In this document: positions 1 to 9,659 of the stretch, in pieces
How positions within the stretch are numbered: position 1 is the first letter of the stretch
How the letters are laid out: every line of letters starts with the position of its first letter
Assembly: GCA_025363715.1 (NCBI GenBank)
Contig: JANYLR010000024.1
Span: forward strand, 1-64,000
Length of the DNA stretch: 64,000 bases
Direction: 5' to 3'
DNA from: Holophagaceae bacterium
GTDB taxonomy: Bacteria > Acidobacteriota > Holophagae > Holophagales > Holophagaceae
Made by a program: the position numbers and the translations under genes
The notes under the pieces: model-generated
Told to the model about the DNA's origin: nothing
The model's database searches: none
Seen by the model: only the letters and a program-made list of their open reading frames with translations

Positions 1-358
1 GGTTCTGTCGTGGGACGTCATTCCTCTGGGATGGATGTCGCCACCCACCTCGTGCGACCTACCCGCCGGCTCGGTCGGGTCAACCCTCGCCGCTTGCGCG
101 GTACGCCGGCCTATTTGGTCTTGCTCCCTGGGGGGTTTGCCATGCCCGTCCTGTTGCCAGTCCGGCGGTGGGCTCTTACCCCACCGTTTCACCCTTGCCT
201 GATCCGTCCTGTGTTGCCACTGTCCGGCCATCGGCGGTTTGTTCTCTGTTGCACTTTCCGTCGGGTCGCCCCGCCCTGGTATTACCAGGCCCAGCACCCT
301 GTGGAGCCCGGACTTTCCTCTGTCCTTGCGGACAGCGACGCCCTGATCCACAGGTCCA
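1..358 (-). ncRNA. rnpB: RNase P RNA, bacterial class A (3' end cut by window edge)
   Basis: Catalytic RNA of ribonuclease P, which matures the 5' ends of tRNAs. Read on the minus strand, the 5' region contains the hallmark GAGGAAAGTCCGGGCTCC (about 327-310), then ACAGAG..ACAAACCGCCGATGGCC, AGGGTGAAACGGTG, GGTAAGAGCCCACCG, and close to the window edge GAATGAC..CCACGACAGAACC. These follow the order of the conserved blocks of E. coli M1 RNA. The last bases that would close helix P1 lie outside the window. The 5' end is estimated to within about 10 bases. It starts about 28 bases after the stop of the chemoreceptor-like gene on the same strand. Open reading frames through this stretch are chance frames in a structured RNA. 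Confidence 0.95.
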
Positions 359-386
359 CGGTATCACCTCACGGATCGATCCAGCC

Positions 387-2972
387 TCATTCAGAGGGCA
401 GCGGCATCAGCCAACCCTCTCGCTGCAGATCCTCGAGCAGCGTCCAGCCCGCCTGGTAGGGATCCCCGGTGGAGCCCCCCAGGACCTCCTCCCGGAGGCG
501 GATCTGGTAGGGCACGAGATCCGGATGGAAGGCTCCGGCCAGCTCCGCTTCCGGCTGGAACAGCCGCAGCAGCAAGGCCTCGGGATGGGCGTGGCCAATA
601 CCGACCGCACAGAGGGTCGCCCCCACCGGGCCTTCGGTGGCTCCGGCCAGGAGGAAGCGGTCCCGCAGGGGGTGCAGGAGAGCTGGATCGGCGCCCAGAT
701 CCAGGCAACGCACAGACAGGGGGGTTGCAAACGCCTCGGCGACCGGACCATCGCCAAGCCAGGGGCAGCGGGGGCGCTGCCCCTGGTAGGGCAGCCAGGG
801 GAGGAACCATTCGTGGGAATGGGCCTCCCGCACCCAGGAATGAGCCAGCCGGAGACACTGGTTCTGCACCCCGCCACCCTGCCCTGGCCCGGCCCAGATC
901 ACCTGCTGAACCGCAGGGACGGCTGGCTCCGCCACCCGGAAGGGATGATCGCAAAGGTCCGGTTCCACCGAAAGTTCCAGCCCCAGGCCCGCCAGGAATC
1001 GAGGCAGTCCGGGATAGGGATGGGGCAGCCGGAGGTGGACGCCTTCCGGGGCGATGCGCATGTCCAGCCCCTGGAAACAGGCGGCCAGCGGGCTTTCTTT
1101 GAGCAGGGCCAGCAGGGCAAGACGGTGGCTTTCAGTTCTCAGGGAGGTCATGAGCTGGAGGTCCCAGTCCTGGCCCGTTGGATCGCAGGACCAGGATTCC
1201 AGAGCCGAACCCTCAGGGCTGAGGAGCGCGTCCTGGACGAGGAGCAACAGACGGAGGCCACCTGCGCGATCGGGATGACCGAAAGGAGGCCGAGCCAAGG
1301 AGCCGCCCTCCACGAGCCTGGAATGCCGCTGCGCCCGGGCCCAGGCAATGCCATTCCAGGTCGAATCGGCGCCTTTGGGCAGATCCATCAGATGGGGCAG
1401 CCCCACGGAAGTCACCTGCCGGTAGGCCTCGGTCCGCCGGATTTCCTGGTGACGGGCGAGGATATCCCAGATCTCATCGATGTTCTGCTGACTGATGCGG
1501 GCCAACCCGTCGCCCACCTCCGTCAGGCGCAGGCCCATCCGGGTGAGCTGCTCCTGCTCGGGAGTGAGCTTGGCCTCCACGCCCCACTGGCGGCCGTGGG
1601 CCGCTTCCAGTGCCATGGCCCGCTCGCCGACCTCGTGCAGGGAGAGTTCCGCCCGTTCGGAGGATTGACGTACTTGATCCACCAGACCCATGTGGGCTTC
1701 CAGCCCCAGCTCCAGGTCCCGGCCCTGGAGGTCCAGACCGCCCGCGGTCCGCAGCAGTTCATGGACTTCCGCGAGGAGGCGCTGGGTGACTTCCTGGAGA
1801 TCCCACAGACCGGCGGTTTCGTGTTCAAGCCCGCGTTGGTACTCATCCAGGGTCCGCTCCATGCTGGTCGCGCCCTCGGCGGTCCGGTCCGCCAGGTAGC
1901 GCAGGCGTCCGCCAATGGCCGCCATGCCCGCGTTGCCCGAATCCTGCTGGGCCAGGATGGCGGCATTCACGGCCAAGAGCCCCGTCTGCTGAGCCACATG
2001 ATCGAGTTCCTTCAAGGAACCCTGGGCCCCGCCAAAGGAGCGAATCCTTGCCTGGGCCTCGCCCCGGAACCCCTCCAGGCGGCGGGCCAGAGCCTCGGTC
2101 TGATCTCGCACGCCATCGGCGGATTCGCGCAGCCGGCGCAGCCCTTCCGTCCGGGCCTGGGTGTCGTCGATGAGCCTGGGGGTGTGGGCCACCAGTCCCT
2201 TGACCGACAGGGACAGCCGCGCGCTCTGCCTGAGCCCGGCGTCGGCCAGCCGCGCCAGGGCGTCCTCTTCGCGGCGCAGCCGGGGGAAGGTGTCCTGCAG
2301 CTCATCCAGGAGGTTCTCGAACTGATCCAGCCCCGCCCGCAACTGCTCCAGGGTGCTCCGGAAGGCCTGCCCCTGCAGCCGGGATTGGTCCGCCCGCAGG
2401 CGGTAGTTCAACTCGATCTGATCCAGTCGGAGCGTGTCTTCGATGGCCGCCTTCAGATCCCGGCCGAGGGCCGCCAGCCGCGAAGATCCTTCGATGCGGA
2501 GTTTCACTTCCATCTCATGCTGGCGCTGGATGGCCTCCAGCAGCGTGTCCAGCTCGCGCCAATCCCTGGTCATGGCCTGCCGCAGGCCCGCCAGCTCAGA
2601 ACCCCTTTCGTGGGCATCCCTGATCAGTGCGTTCATGGCAAGCACCACCTGGCGATCCTGTTCCCTGAGCCCCTCAGGAGCCTGCAAGGCTTCCCGGTGG
2701 CCTGCATGAATCCACTGGATCCAATCCAACAAAGACCCTTCCCGGGTCAGCCTCCCATGCCAGCTCCACCAGTGGAGGCCCGCCAGGAGCAGACCCGCGG
2801 TCGCCATGATCAGGAGGGCCCCCTCCCCCGGCGTGAAGGCCCTGGCAGACCGGAAGAGCAGGTAGGCGACGACCCCCAGAAGGGGTAGAACCTGGACCTC
2901 TATGGGGATCTTGATCCCCGACAGATGTCTCCAGACAGACCTGACCCGTCCAATGCCCATTTTCTCAGCCAT
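387..2972 (-). CDS. Chemoreceptor-like membrane protein with degenerate signalling domain
   Basis: 861 residues. Two hydrophobic segments near the N-terminus (about 24-42 and 52-70) are followed by a long, Gln/Arg/Leu-rich coiled coil. In the middle is a stretch QQTGLLAVNAAILAQQ..GMAAIGGRLRYLADRT that matches the hairpin tip of methyl-accepting chemotaxis proteins (usually [27 protein letters not shown]), but the EAARAGE part is replaced. There is no periplasmic ligand domain between the two membrane segments. The last ~300 residues are not coiled coil and I do not recognise them. It lies 38 bases downstream of recO on the same strand and is probably cotranscribed. A true signalling role is uncertain; no cheA or cheW is in this window. 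An ATG at 2960 is an alternative start. Confidence 0.6.
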   Translation of the reverse strand: MAEKMGIGRVRSVWRHLSGIKIPIEVQVLPLLGVVAYLLFRSARAFTPGEGALLIMATAGLLLAGLHWWSWHGRLTREGSLLDWIQWIHAGHREALQAPEGLREQDRQVVLAMNALIRDAHERGSELAGLRQAMTRDWRELDTLLEAIQRQHEMEVKLRIEGSSRLAALGRDLKAAIEDTLRLDQIELNYRLRADQSRLQGQAFRSTLEQLRAGLDQFENLLDELQDTFPRLRREEDALARLADAGLRQSARLSLSVKGLVAHTPRLIDDTQARTEGLRRLRESADGVRDQTEALARRLEGFRGEAQARIRSFGGAQGSLKELDHVAQQTGLLAVNAAILAQQDSGNAGMAAIGGRLRYLADRTAEGATSMERTLDEYQRGLEHETAGLWDLQEVTQRLLAEVHELLRTAGGLDLQGRDLELGLEAHMGLVDQVRQSSERAELSLHEVGERAMALEAAHGRQWGVEAKLTPEQEQLTRMGLRLTEVGDGLARISQQNIDEIWDILARHQEIRRTEAYRQVTSVGLPHLMDLPKGADSTWNGIAWARAQRHSRLVEGGSLARPPFGHPDRAGGLRLLLLVQDALLSPEGSALESWSCDPTGQDWDLQLMTSLRTESHRLALLALLKESPLAACFQGLDMRIAPEGVHLRLPHPYPGLPRFLAGLGLELSVEPDLCDHPFRVAEPAVPAVQQVIWAGPGQGGGVQNQCLRLAHSWVREAHSHEWFLPWLPYQGQRPRCPWLGDGPVAEAFATPLSVRCLDLGADPALLHPLRDRFLLAGATEGPVGATLCAVGIGHAHPEALLLRLFQPEAELAGAFHPDLVPYQIRLREEVLGGSTGDPYQAGWTLLEDLQREGWLMPLPSE

Positions 2973-3010
2973 GGGGGATGAATCGGCTCATCCCCGCGGA
3001 AAGGCAAGAA

Positions 3011-3748
3011 TCAGACGCTCCGCCAGAGGACGTCGTAGCTTCTCAATCCACCCCCCAGCTCCTGGAGGAGGCGGGCCCTGAGCAGGGCCGTAACGGCCCC
3101 CTGGGCCTTGTCCGCCGGATCGACCCGGGGGGCCCCATCCGCCCCTTCTGCTCTCAGCCGGCGGAGGTACTCCCTGGCACCGGCGGGAAGGGCTTCGACC
3201 GGATCCACAGGCGTGCAGACCGTGCAGCACCAACCATCTTCCTGACTCAGGAGGGCCAACGGGGCCGCAGTGTTCCCGCACCGACCGCAGACCCGGGGAT
3301 GTGGCAGGAGGCCCATGCAGTGGAGGAGCCAGTGTTCCGCATAGGCGAGGAGGCCTAGGGCATTGCCGGGATGGGCCTTCAGGGCCCGTCCGCAGGCGCT
3401 GAGCAGGCGGTAGAGCCGATCATCCTCCACCCCCTCCCGGGCCACCCGATCGAAGAGATCCGCCAGGCAGGCCATCACCAGGCTGGATTCCAGGTGGCCC
3501 AGGGTGAGGGGGCTGAACTGCAGCTCGCAGCGGGTGACCCGCTTCACCTCGGTGTGTTCCTTGCCGAAGAAGCTCACCCGCACCATGCCCAGGGGCTCAA
3601 AGGCGGCCACCCACTTGGCGGTGGGTTTCTTCACGCCCTTGGCCACGCCAGACAGCCGCTCCCCGTGCTCCGAAAGAAAGGACACCACCGCCCCACCTTC
3701 GGAAAAGGGCACGGCTTTCAGGACGATGGCCTCGCAGGTCCGAATCAC
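3011..3748 (-). CDS. recO: DNA repair protein RecO
   Basis: RecO helps RecR load RecA on SSB-coated gaps. The protein opens with a TCEAIVLKAVPFSEGG stretch, the typical first strand of the RecO OB fold, and continues with HGERLSGVAKGVKK, a typical RecO block. A zinc-finger-like set of cysteines (CGRCG..CCTVC) lies in the C-terminal half, as in many bacterial RecO proteins. The frame is open up to 3841, but family alignment puts the start at the GTG at 3748, giving 245 residues; a GGAAGG sits very close upstream, so the start is not certain. The gene is divergent from the Spy-like gene and is followed by the chemoreceptor-like gene. Confidence 0.88.
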   Translation of the reverse strand: MIRTCEAIVLKAVPFSEGGAVVSFLSEHGERLSGVAKGVKKPTAKWVAAFEPLGMVRVSFFGKEHTEVKRVTRCELQFSPLTLGHLESSLVMACLADLFDRVAREGVEDDRLYRLLSACGRALKAHPGNALGLLAYAEHWLLHCMGLLPHPRVCGRCGNTAAPLALLSQEDGWCCTVCTPVDPVEALPAGAREYLRRLRAEGADGAPRVDPADKAQGAVTALLRARLLQELGGGLRSYDVLWRSV

Positions 3749-3834
3749 CCTTCCAGTCTGCCCGCATTCAACCTCCCCCCTGGACCCGGGTCTCAGGGAT
3801 AGAGGCCAAGTCGAGCCCATTCCAGGAGCCACCC

Positions 3835-4284
3835 ATGACATCCCTGATCAGAGCCACCTTGATCCTGGCCCTCCTGGCGCTTCCGCTGGCCGCCCAGGCC
3901 GGACCGGGGCGCGGACCCCGGGCCGAACGGATCAGCCAGGCCCTGCAGCTCACCGAGCCTCAGAAGGTCAGCATCCAGGCCGCCCGGGAAAAGCACCGAC
4001 CAGACCTGGTCGGCCATCGGGACGCGGTCCGGCACGCCCGGATCGACCTGCGGACGGCCCTCAAGGACCCGGCCACTCCCGACGCCCAGCTTCACGCCCT
4101 TTACGACAAGGCTTCCTCGGCCCGGTTCGACCTGATCCTGGCCCAGCGTTCCCTTCGCCGGGAGGTGCAGGCCCTGCTCACCCCCGAGCAGCGGGCCAAA
4201 GCAACCGAGCTGCGCGGTCAGGCCCGGGCGGGGATGTGGGAAGGCATGCGTCACCGGCGTCGGTCGGAGGGGATGGCCGGCTGA
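3835..4284 (+). CDS. Spy/CpxP-like periplasmic protein (LTxxQ family)
   Basis: 149 residues with a clear signal peptide (1-22, ending LPLAAQA). The mature part is helical and basic and carries two LTxxQ-type motifs, LTEPQ at 39-43 and LTPEQ at 115-119, the signature of the Spy/CpxP family of periplasmic chaperones and stress sensors. AGGAG precedes the ATG. It is followed 29 bases later by the transglutaminase-like gene and could be cotranscribed with it. Members of this family may buffer envelope stress or bind metal; which applies here cannot be told from sequence. Confidence 0.75.
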   Translation: MTSLIRATLILALLALPLAAQAGPGRGPRAERISQALQLTEPQKVSIQAAREKHRPDLVGHRDAVRHARIDLRTALKDPATPDAQLHALYDKASSARFDLILAQRSLRREVQALLTPEQRAKATELRGQARAGMWEGMRHRRRSEGMAG

Positions 4285-4313
4285 ACCGGCGAAGGCACCG
4301 ATAGACTGGGGGG

Positions 4314-6071
4314 ATGCGAGCATCCTCCCTTTTCGTCCTGGCCCTGACGGGCCTGCCCCTACTCGGCCAGGGGGCGACCACCCACATCTTCCGGCAGTGG
4401 CTCGGTGGCCAGGAGGTGGGTGGGCAGGTTCTGGAGACGAAGCGGGTCGGTAGCACCTGGGAGGTTCACTTCCGCGAATGGATGGTCCTTTCCCGCCTGG
4501 GCCAGGAGATCCGGCAGGAAGTGGTTCAGACCGCGCGCCGGTCCCCCGAAGGAGGCCTATCCTTCACCTGGCGCGTGCAGCTTTCCTCGGAACCCTTCGA
4601 AGGTACGGCCTCCTGGTCCCCAGCCGAGCCCAGCGTGCTGGCCCTCCACCCGGCCCATGGAGTTGCCGCCCGCAGGGAGGTCCCGGCTGGTGCCATCCTC
4701 TGGCCCGAGGAATTGGAGACCCAGCAGAAGGAAGCCGCCAGACTGGGCCGACCCATCCAGGCCACCACTTTTTCGTTCCCCTTTCAGCAATGGAACACTC
4801 GCGACCTGGTACCCCGGGGGCCGGCGCCCCTGCCCGGGTACCCGGACGCCGTGCGTTTCACGGGCCAGGAGCATGAAGGCCCCCTCACCCTCCCGGTGGA
4901 AATCTGGATCTCACCCACCCTGGGGGAACTGCGACACCGGACCGAACTGAGCGGGCTCGAGATCATCACCCAGCGCTCCGACCTGCCCCCGCCGACCCAG
5001 ACCAACGCCCCGTCGAAGGGACTGTTCGAACGGACCCTCCAGAAGCTTCCACCCCAGCCCTTCCAGCCCTGGCTGCCAAGCCTGATCCTGCGAGCCGAGG
5101 GTGCCTTGTCAGCCCTTCCCGAGGATGCCCAGCAGGTCCGTCTCGCCGGCGACCGTTGGCAGTTGCGGCGCGCGACACCGCCGACGGCAGCCGAGGCGGC
5201 CCAGCCACCCATCCTGGGTAACCCACCCCAGGACCTCGCCCGCTACCTGGCCCCGAGCCCCCTGGTCCAGTTCCAGGACCCGGCCTTTGATGGTTTGGTG
5301 CGCCGCATGGCCCTGCCGCCAGGGCTGTCGCGCTGGGAACTGGCGCGTCGCGTGAATACCTTCGTCTTTGAGTGGATTACTGAAAAGGATTTCACCGTAG
5401 GCTTCGCCTCGGCCTTGGAGGTCTGCCACCAGCCCCGGGGCGATTGCACCGAACACGCCGTCTTGGCGGTGGCCCTGCTCCGGCGCCTGGGCGTGCCGGC
5501 CCGGGGCGTCACCGGCTGGGTGGGTCTGGGGGAACTGCTTGGACTGCATTTCTGGGTGGAGATCCGCCTCCTGGATCGGTGGGTGCCCATCGATCCCACC
5601 TTCGATCAGGCGCCCGCCTCGGCGCTGCGCATCAAGCTGGGCCACACGGATCTGGCGGACATGGGTAGCGTCCTGTGGGACAGCGCGGCCACGGCTTTCT
5701 CGGGGGTGCAGTGGCGGCCCGAAGGCAAGGAGGCCTTGATGATCCGAGGGGACCAGGTCAGTGGTCCGGGTGACATCCGGCTGCGCCTGCCCGGCGGCCG
5801 CTGGAGCCTGCAGCGCGGAGTCCTGAGCCTGCATAGGCCCCAGGCTGGGCCCTGGCGGGTGCAGGCCGTGATCCGACCCGGCGAAACCCTGCTCAAGGGG
5901 GCGCACCGCCTGGCCGGAGCGCACACCCTTCGCCAGGGCTGGTGGCAACCCGGTTCCCGTTACCTCTGGATCGAGTTAAGTGGGGGCCGGTGGCTTCAGC
6001 TCGAAGGCGTCTCCGAGGTCGAAGCCTTCGAACTCCTGGATCAGTTGATGGCGCCGACCAACTCTTCCTGA
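4314..6071 (+). CDS. Exported transglutaminase-like protein
   Basis: 585 residues with a signal peptide (about 1-20). The N-terminal ~300 residues resemble the beta-rich region often found ahead of transglutaminase-like cores. The core holds a papain-like triad in the expected order: Cys378 in GDCTEHA, His412 in GLHFWVEI and Asp427 in PIDPTFDQ. Proteins of this superfamily can be peptidases or amide-forming enzymes; the substrate is unknown. The last 31 bases overlap the convergent marR gene. Confidence 0.8.
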   Translation: MRASSLFVLALTGLPLLGQGATTHIFRQWLGGQEVGGQVLETKRVGSTWEVHFREWMVLSRLGQEIRQEVVQTARRSPEGGLSFTWRVQLSSEPFEGTASWSPAEPSVLALHPAHGVAARREVPAGAILWPEELETQQKEAARLGRPIQATTFSFPFQQWNTRDLVPRGPAPLPGYPDAVRFTGQEHEGPLTLPVEIWISPTLGELRHRTELSGLEIITQRSDLPPPTQTNAPSKGLFERTLQKLPPQPFQPWLPSLILRAEGALSALPEDAQQVRLAGDRWQLRRATPPTAAEAAQPPILGNPPQDLARYLAPSPLVQFQDPAFDGLVRRMALPPGLSRWELARRVNTFVFEWITEKDFTVGFASALEVCHQPRGDCTEHAVLAVALLRRLGVPARGVTGWVGLGELLGLHFWVEIRLLDRWVPIDPTFDQAPASALRIKLGHTDLADMGSVLWDSAATAFSGVQWRPEGKEALMIRGDQVSGPGDIRLRLPGGRWSLQRGVLSLHRPQAGPWRVQAVIRPGETLLKGAHRLAGAHTLRQGWWQPGSRYLWIELSGGRWLQLEGVSEVEAFELLDQLMAPTNSS

Positions 6072-6544
6072 AGGCCGCCCTGCAGGATGCAGTGCTCCCG
6101 CAGCTGTTCAAGGCGATTCGCCATGGCCAGACATTCCGCTTCATCGCAGCAGCTGGTGAGTCGCATGGCCATGGATTGCACCGGCTCGTCGAGCCGCTCC
6201 ATGAGGCGGCGCCCCTTGGGCGTGATGACCACCCGGCTGACCCGGCGATCCTTGGGATCCGCCACCCGCTTGAGCAGGCCCTGCAGTTCCAGACGGTCCA
6301 CCAGCCGCGTGACATTGGCGAAACGGTAGATCATGCGCCGTTCAATTTCATAGATCGGATGCCCCTTGGTGGGGCCGCCCCGGACGATCCGCAGCACGTT
6401 GTACTGCTGGATGGTCAGCCCCTGGGTTTCGAACAACCGCTCCTGCACCCGGACGACTGCCTCGCGCGTCAGCATCAGCTGAAGCATCAACTGCACGCCG
6501 GGGGCGGGCAGTTTGGACATCTGGAGTTCTTCTTGTAGGGACAT
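6041..6544 (-). CDS. MarR family transcriptional regulator
   Basis: 167 residues. A winged helix-turn-helix of the MarR type is visible: LTIQQYNVLRIVRGG, then the recognition region RFANVTRLVDRLELQGLLKR and the wing ADPKDRRVSRVVITPKGR. MarR proteins act as dimers, usually repressors released by a small ligand. The ATG at 6544 is preferred over one 27 bases upstream because GAGG lies five bases before it. The neighbour 73 bases upstream of its start, in the opposite direction, is the ABC-F gene, so the shared region 6545-6616 may hold both promoters and the operator. Confidence 0.88.
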   Translation of the reverse strand: MSLQEELQMSKLPAPGVQLMLQLMLTREAVVRVQERLFETQGLTIQQYNVLRIVRGGPTKGHPIYEIERRMIYRFANVTRLVDRLELQGLLKRVADPKDRRVSRVVITPKGRRLMERLDEPVQSMAMRLTSCCDEAECLAMANRLEQLREHCILQGGLQEELVGAIN

Positions 6545-6616
6545 GGGTGCCTCGGGTGACTTTGGGGCCAAGGATCAACCCATCCGTGGGATTCTGGAAG
6601 GTCCGAGGAGCCATTC

Positions 6617-8545
6617 TTGTCATCCATCGCCCTGAGTTTGATCAATGTCACGAAACGATATGGTGCGACACCGATATTGGACGGACTGAGTTTAGGTCTC
6701 TTTCAGCACGAGAAGGTCGGCCTCATTGGTCGCAATGGCGCGGGAAAGAGCACTCTGTTCCGCCTGCTTTCCGGGGATGAATCTCCCGATTCGGGCCAGG
6801 TGGTGGTCACCCAGGGCCTGCGCATCGCCCGCCTCAGCCAGGAACCCCATTTCGCACCGGGCGCCAGTATTCGCGAGGCCCTGGAGGCCGCCCTGGCCGA
6901 TCATGCCCTGCTGTTGGCCCGGCACCAGGAGATCCACGACGGCGTCCACGGCTCGGGGTCCGCGGTGGCGGCAAAACTTTTTGACGAATTGCAAAACGTC
7001 GAACACCAACTGGATCACTGGGGCTGGGACCTGTTGCCCCGCCTGAAGGCCGCCGCCACCACCTGGGGGTTGAAGGATCTGGATGTGGAAGTAGAATCCC
7101 TGTCCGGCGGATGGCGTAAGCGCGTCGCTCTCGCCCAGGCCTGGCTCAAGGAACCGGACGTGCTGGTACTGGACGAGCCCACCAACCACCTCGACCCGGA
7201 ACAGGTGGAAAAGCTGGAGGCTTGGCTCCAGGCCTTCCAGGGCGCCCTGCTCCTCATCACCCACGACCGGCATCTGCTGGATGGCGTGGCCACGCGGATG
7301 CTGGAGCTGGAGGAAGGCAACCTTCGGAGCTACGAAGGTGGGTACAGCGACTACCTGCTGGAGAAGTCCGATCGGGAATTCCGCGAATCGCGCCTCACGG
7401 AACACATGCAGAACCGGTTGCGCCGGGAAATGGCCTGGCTCCGGCGCGGCGCCAAGGCCCGGACCCGGAAGTCCAAGCTCCGCATTCAGGAGGTGCTGGA
7501 TCTCAAGGACAACGTGGAGGACCGGACGCGCCTGGAGGCCCGCCAGGGCCTGGCCTTCGCGAAGGGCGGCAACCGCAGCGACGCCCTGATCCGCACCGAA
7601 GGCATCCAGTTCGCCTACCCGGGCGGGGAGGAACTGCTTGGGGATCTTGATCTCAACCTCCAGCGGGGTATGCGCATCGCGCTGCTGGGTCCCAATGGAT
7701 GCGGGAAGTCCACTCTCCTGAAAGTGCTGCTGGGTGAACTGGGGCCGACCAAGGGTGAGGTCATCCGGCATCCCAAACTCGCGGTGACGGCCATTTCCCA
7801 GGGGCGTGGCGAACTCGATGGGAGCCGCAGCATCCTGGACAACCTCGCGGACCGGGCCGCCATTGTGGATTCCGGCAGCGGGAGCCTGCTCGCCCACGTC
7901 TACCTCACCCGCTTCGGCTTTCCCGTGGATCAGCAGTCGCGGCCCGCCTCGACCCTCAGTGGCGGGGAACGCAACCGGCTGCTGCTCGCCAAGGCCATGC
8001 TGAGCCCCGCCGACCTGCTGGTGCTGGACGAACCCACCAACGATCTGGACATTCCCACGCTGCAGAACCTGGAAGAGGCCCTGCTCGGCTTCGGCGGCAC
8101 CCTGATCCTGGTGAGCCACGACCGGTTCTTCCTCGACCAGGTGGCCACCCACACCCTGGCCTGGAACGACAGCGGGTTTCCCCGTTGGGAACTCTATGAG
8201 GGCCCCCCCTCCACCGTGCGTAGCCTCCGTCTGGCCCGCGCGGCGGAGCAGATCCAGGCCAGGGTCGAGGTCACCCGTCCCGCGCCGCGAAGTGAAACGG
8301 CCAAACCCCAGCGACCCGGGCTTTCCCAGAAGGAGCAGCGACGCCTCGTCGAAGTGGAACAGGCCCTCGCGACCCTCCACCGGCAGATGGTGGATCTCGA
8401 TGCGGTGCTGGCGGATCCGACCGCCTTCCTCCGATCCGAAAGTCCGGGCCACTTGGCTCTGAAAGACAGGGAAGCCGCCCAAACCAACGTGGAGTCCCTG
8501 GAACTGGAGTGGCTGGAACTCGAAGAGAAACGCACCAAGAGCTGA
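6617..8545 (+). CDS. ABC-F ATPase, Uup type
   Basis: 642 residues with two ABC cassettes and no membrane segments, the ABC-F layout. Cassette one has Walker A GRNGAGKST (38-46), LSGGW and LVLDEPTNHLD; cassette two has GPNGCGKST, LSGGERNR and LVLDEPTNDLD. The arm between them is rich in Arg/Lys. A C-terminal coiled coil (about 580-642) with alternating Leu, Glu and Arg is the feature that separates Uup from EttA. Such proteins act on the ribosome or on branched DNA. The start is a TTG preceded by GAGGAG seven bases upstream. A divergent MarR gene next door could control it. Confidence 0.85.
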   Translation: MSSIALSLINVTKRYGATPILDGLSLGLFQHEKVGLIGRNGAGKSTLFRLLSGDESPDSGQVVVTQGLRIARLSQEPHFAPGASIREALEAALADHALLLARHQEIHDGVHGSGSAVAAKLFDELQNVEHQLDHWGWDLLPRLKAAATTWGLKDLDVEVESLSGGWRKRVALAQAWLKEPDVLVLDEPTNHLDPEQVEKLEAWLQAFQGALLLITHDRHLLDGVATRMLELEEGNLRSYEGGYSDYLLEKSDREFRESRLTEHMQNRLRREMAWLRRGAKARTRKSKLRIQEVLDLKDNVEDRTRLEARQGLAFAKGGNRSDALIRTEGIQFAYPGGEELLGDLDLNLQRGMRIALLGPNGCGKSTLLKVLLGELGPTKGEVIRHPKLAVTAISQGRGELDGSRSILDNLADRAAIVDSGSGSLLAHVYLTRFGFPVDQQSRPASTLSGGERNRLLLAKAMLSPADLLVLDEPTNDLDIPTLQNLEEALLGFGGTLILVSHDRFFLDQVATHTLAWNDSGFPRWELYEGPPSTVRSLRLARAAEQIQARVEVTRPAPRSETAKPQRPGLSQKEQRRLVEVEQALATLHRQMVDLDAVLADPTAFLRSESPGHLALKDREAAQTNVESLELEWLELEEKRTKS

Positions 8546-8625
8546 TCCCGTCACAATTTCATGTTGAGCCATGCCTCCCCGGGACCTTTTGGCTACCCTG
8601 GAGCCTGGACTTTTCTGGAGTGCCC

Positions 8626-9627
8626 ATGCGCAAGTTTCCCTTCCTGCTCTTCCCCGCGATGGCCCTGGTCGCCCAAGCTCCTTCCAGGGTGGATCTCGTC
8701 CAGTTGTTCAACACAGAACTGCCCGGCATCAACCAGCTGCTCAAAGAACTGAAGACGCAAGAAGCCATGACCAAGGCCCAGGGACTCCTTCCGGCCGAAG
8801 CGCCCATATTCGACGGCTCCACCATGCTCTCCCTCGCACAAAGTGTGGATGACACCCGCGGCATGGGAGCCCTCTACGGCCTGTTAGCCAAGACTGCCTC
8901 CGCAGCCGGGCGCTGGGAGGCGGCCGTTGAGACCCAGGAAAAGCGTGCTCAAGGCGCCCGGGCAACACTGATCGAATTCGACAAGGCTGCCATCGCCACC
9001 CAGTGGAAGAAGGCCGCCCAGGACTCCAAGGACTATGTAACGAAGAACGAAACACGGAAGCAGGCGCTAGAGACAAAGGTCGCGGCCTTCAAAGCCGAAT
9101 TCGAAGAAATCAAGGCCACCAAGAAGAAGCTCACCAAGGATGAAGCCACCGCCTTCAATGATCGAGGAGCCAAAATCCAGCAGGATGAGCAGGAACTGGC
9201 TCAGATTGCCGCTGCCCTGCCTATCCACCAAAAGAACCTGGTCAATGCCCCCAAAGTTTTCAAGGTACTAGATGACACCCGCAAGGAGATTGAAGGGTTG
9301 ATCAAGTCGGCGGATGAAGCGGCTGCCAAGGCAAAGAAGGCCATTGCCAATCAGAGCGATGAGATCACTCAGTTCAATACCCAGCAGGTCATCAAGAAAG
9401 TGAAGATCGTCGGCAAGAAGAACTGGGTCGACGCGGTCCTGCGGGCCCCGGAGAACATCACCAAGCAGGGCGCCCCCGAAGATCAAGCGGCCTTCCTGAA
9501 CCGCCTCCTGGTGCTCGACCCTGGCAACGCGAGTGCCCAGAAAGCCCTCGACAACCTGAAGGCCGGCAAGGATGCCTTTGCCAAGAGCGCCAAGCCGGGT
9601 AAAAAGGGCGGCGCCAAGAAATCCTAA
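8626..9627 (+). CDS. Exported coiled-coil protein, function unknown
   Basis: 333 residues, not recognised. A signal peptide (about 1-18, ending ALVAQA) is followed by a TPR-like segment (GRWEAAVETQEKRAQGA) and long charged helices rich in Lys, Ala and Glu, then a C-terminal TPR-like piece (LLVLDPGNASAQKAL) and a Lys-rich tail. The ATG at 8626 with GGAG seven bases upstream is preferred over a longer frame that starts inside the ABC-F gene, because it gives a good signal peptide. It is related to the next gene in layout: signal peptide, GxWExAV motif, coiled coil, LxLxPxN repeat, Lys-rich end. Confidence 0.7.
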   Translation: MRKFPFLLFPAMALVAQAPSRVDLVQLFNTELPGINQLLKELKTQEAMTKAQGLLPAEAPIFDGSTMLSLAQSVDDTRGMGALYGLLAKTASAAGRWEAAVETQEKRAQGARATLIEFDKAAIATQWKKAAQDSKDYVTKNETRKQALETKVAAFKAEFEEIKATKKKLTKDEATAFNDRGAKIQQDEQELAQIAAALPIHQKNLVNAPKVFKVLDDTRKEIEGLIKSADEAAAKAKKAIANQSDEITQFNTQQVIKKVKIVGKKNWVDAVLRAPENITKQGAPEDQAAFLNRLLVLDPGNASAQKALDNLKAGKDAFAKSAKPGKKGGAKKS

Positions 9628-9659
9628 TCCGGCAACGACAGCCATTGAGTGGAGCGTTC

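Noticed and set aside
168..2888. 906-codon open frame on the plus strand
   Set aside because: It runs through rnpB and antisense to the chemoreceptor-like gene; its translation is low-complexity Gly/Gln/Pro/Arg as expected from the opposite strand of a GC-rich gene.
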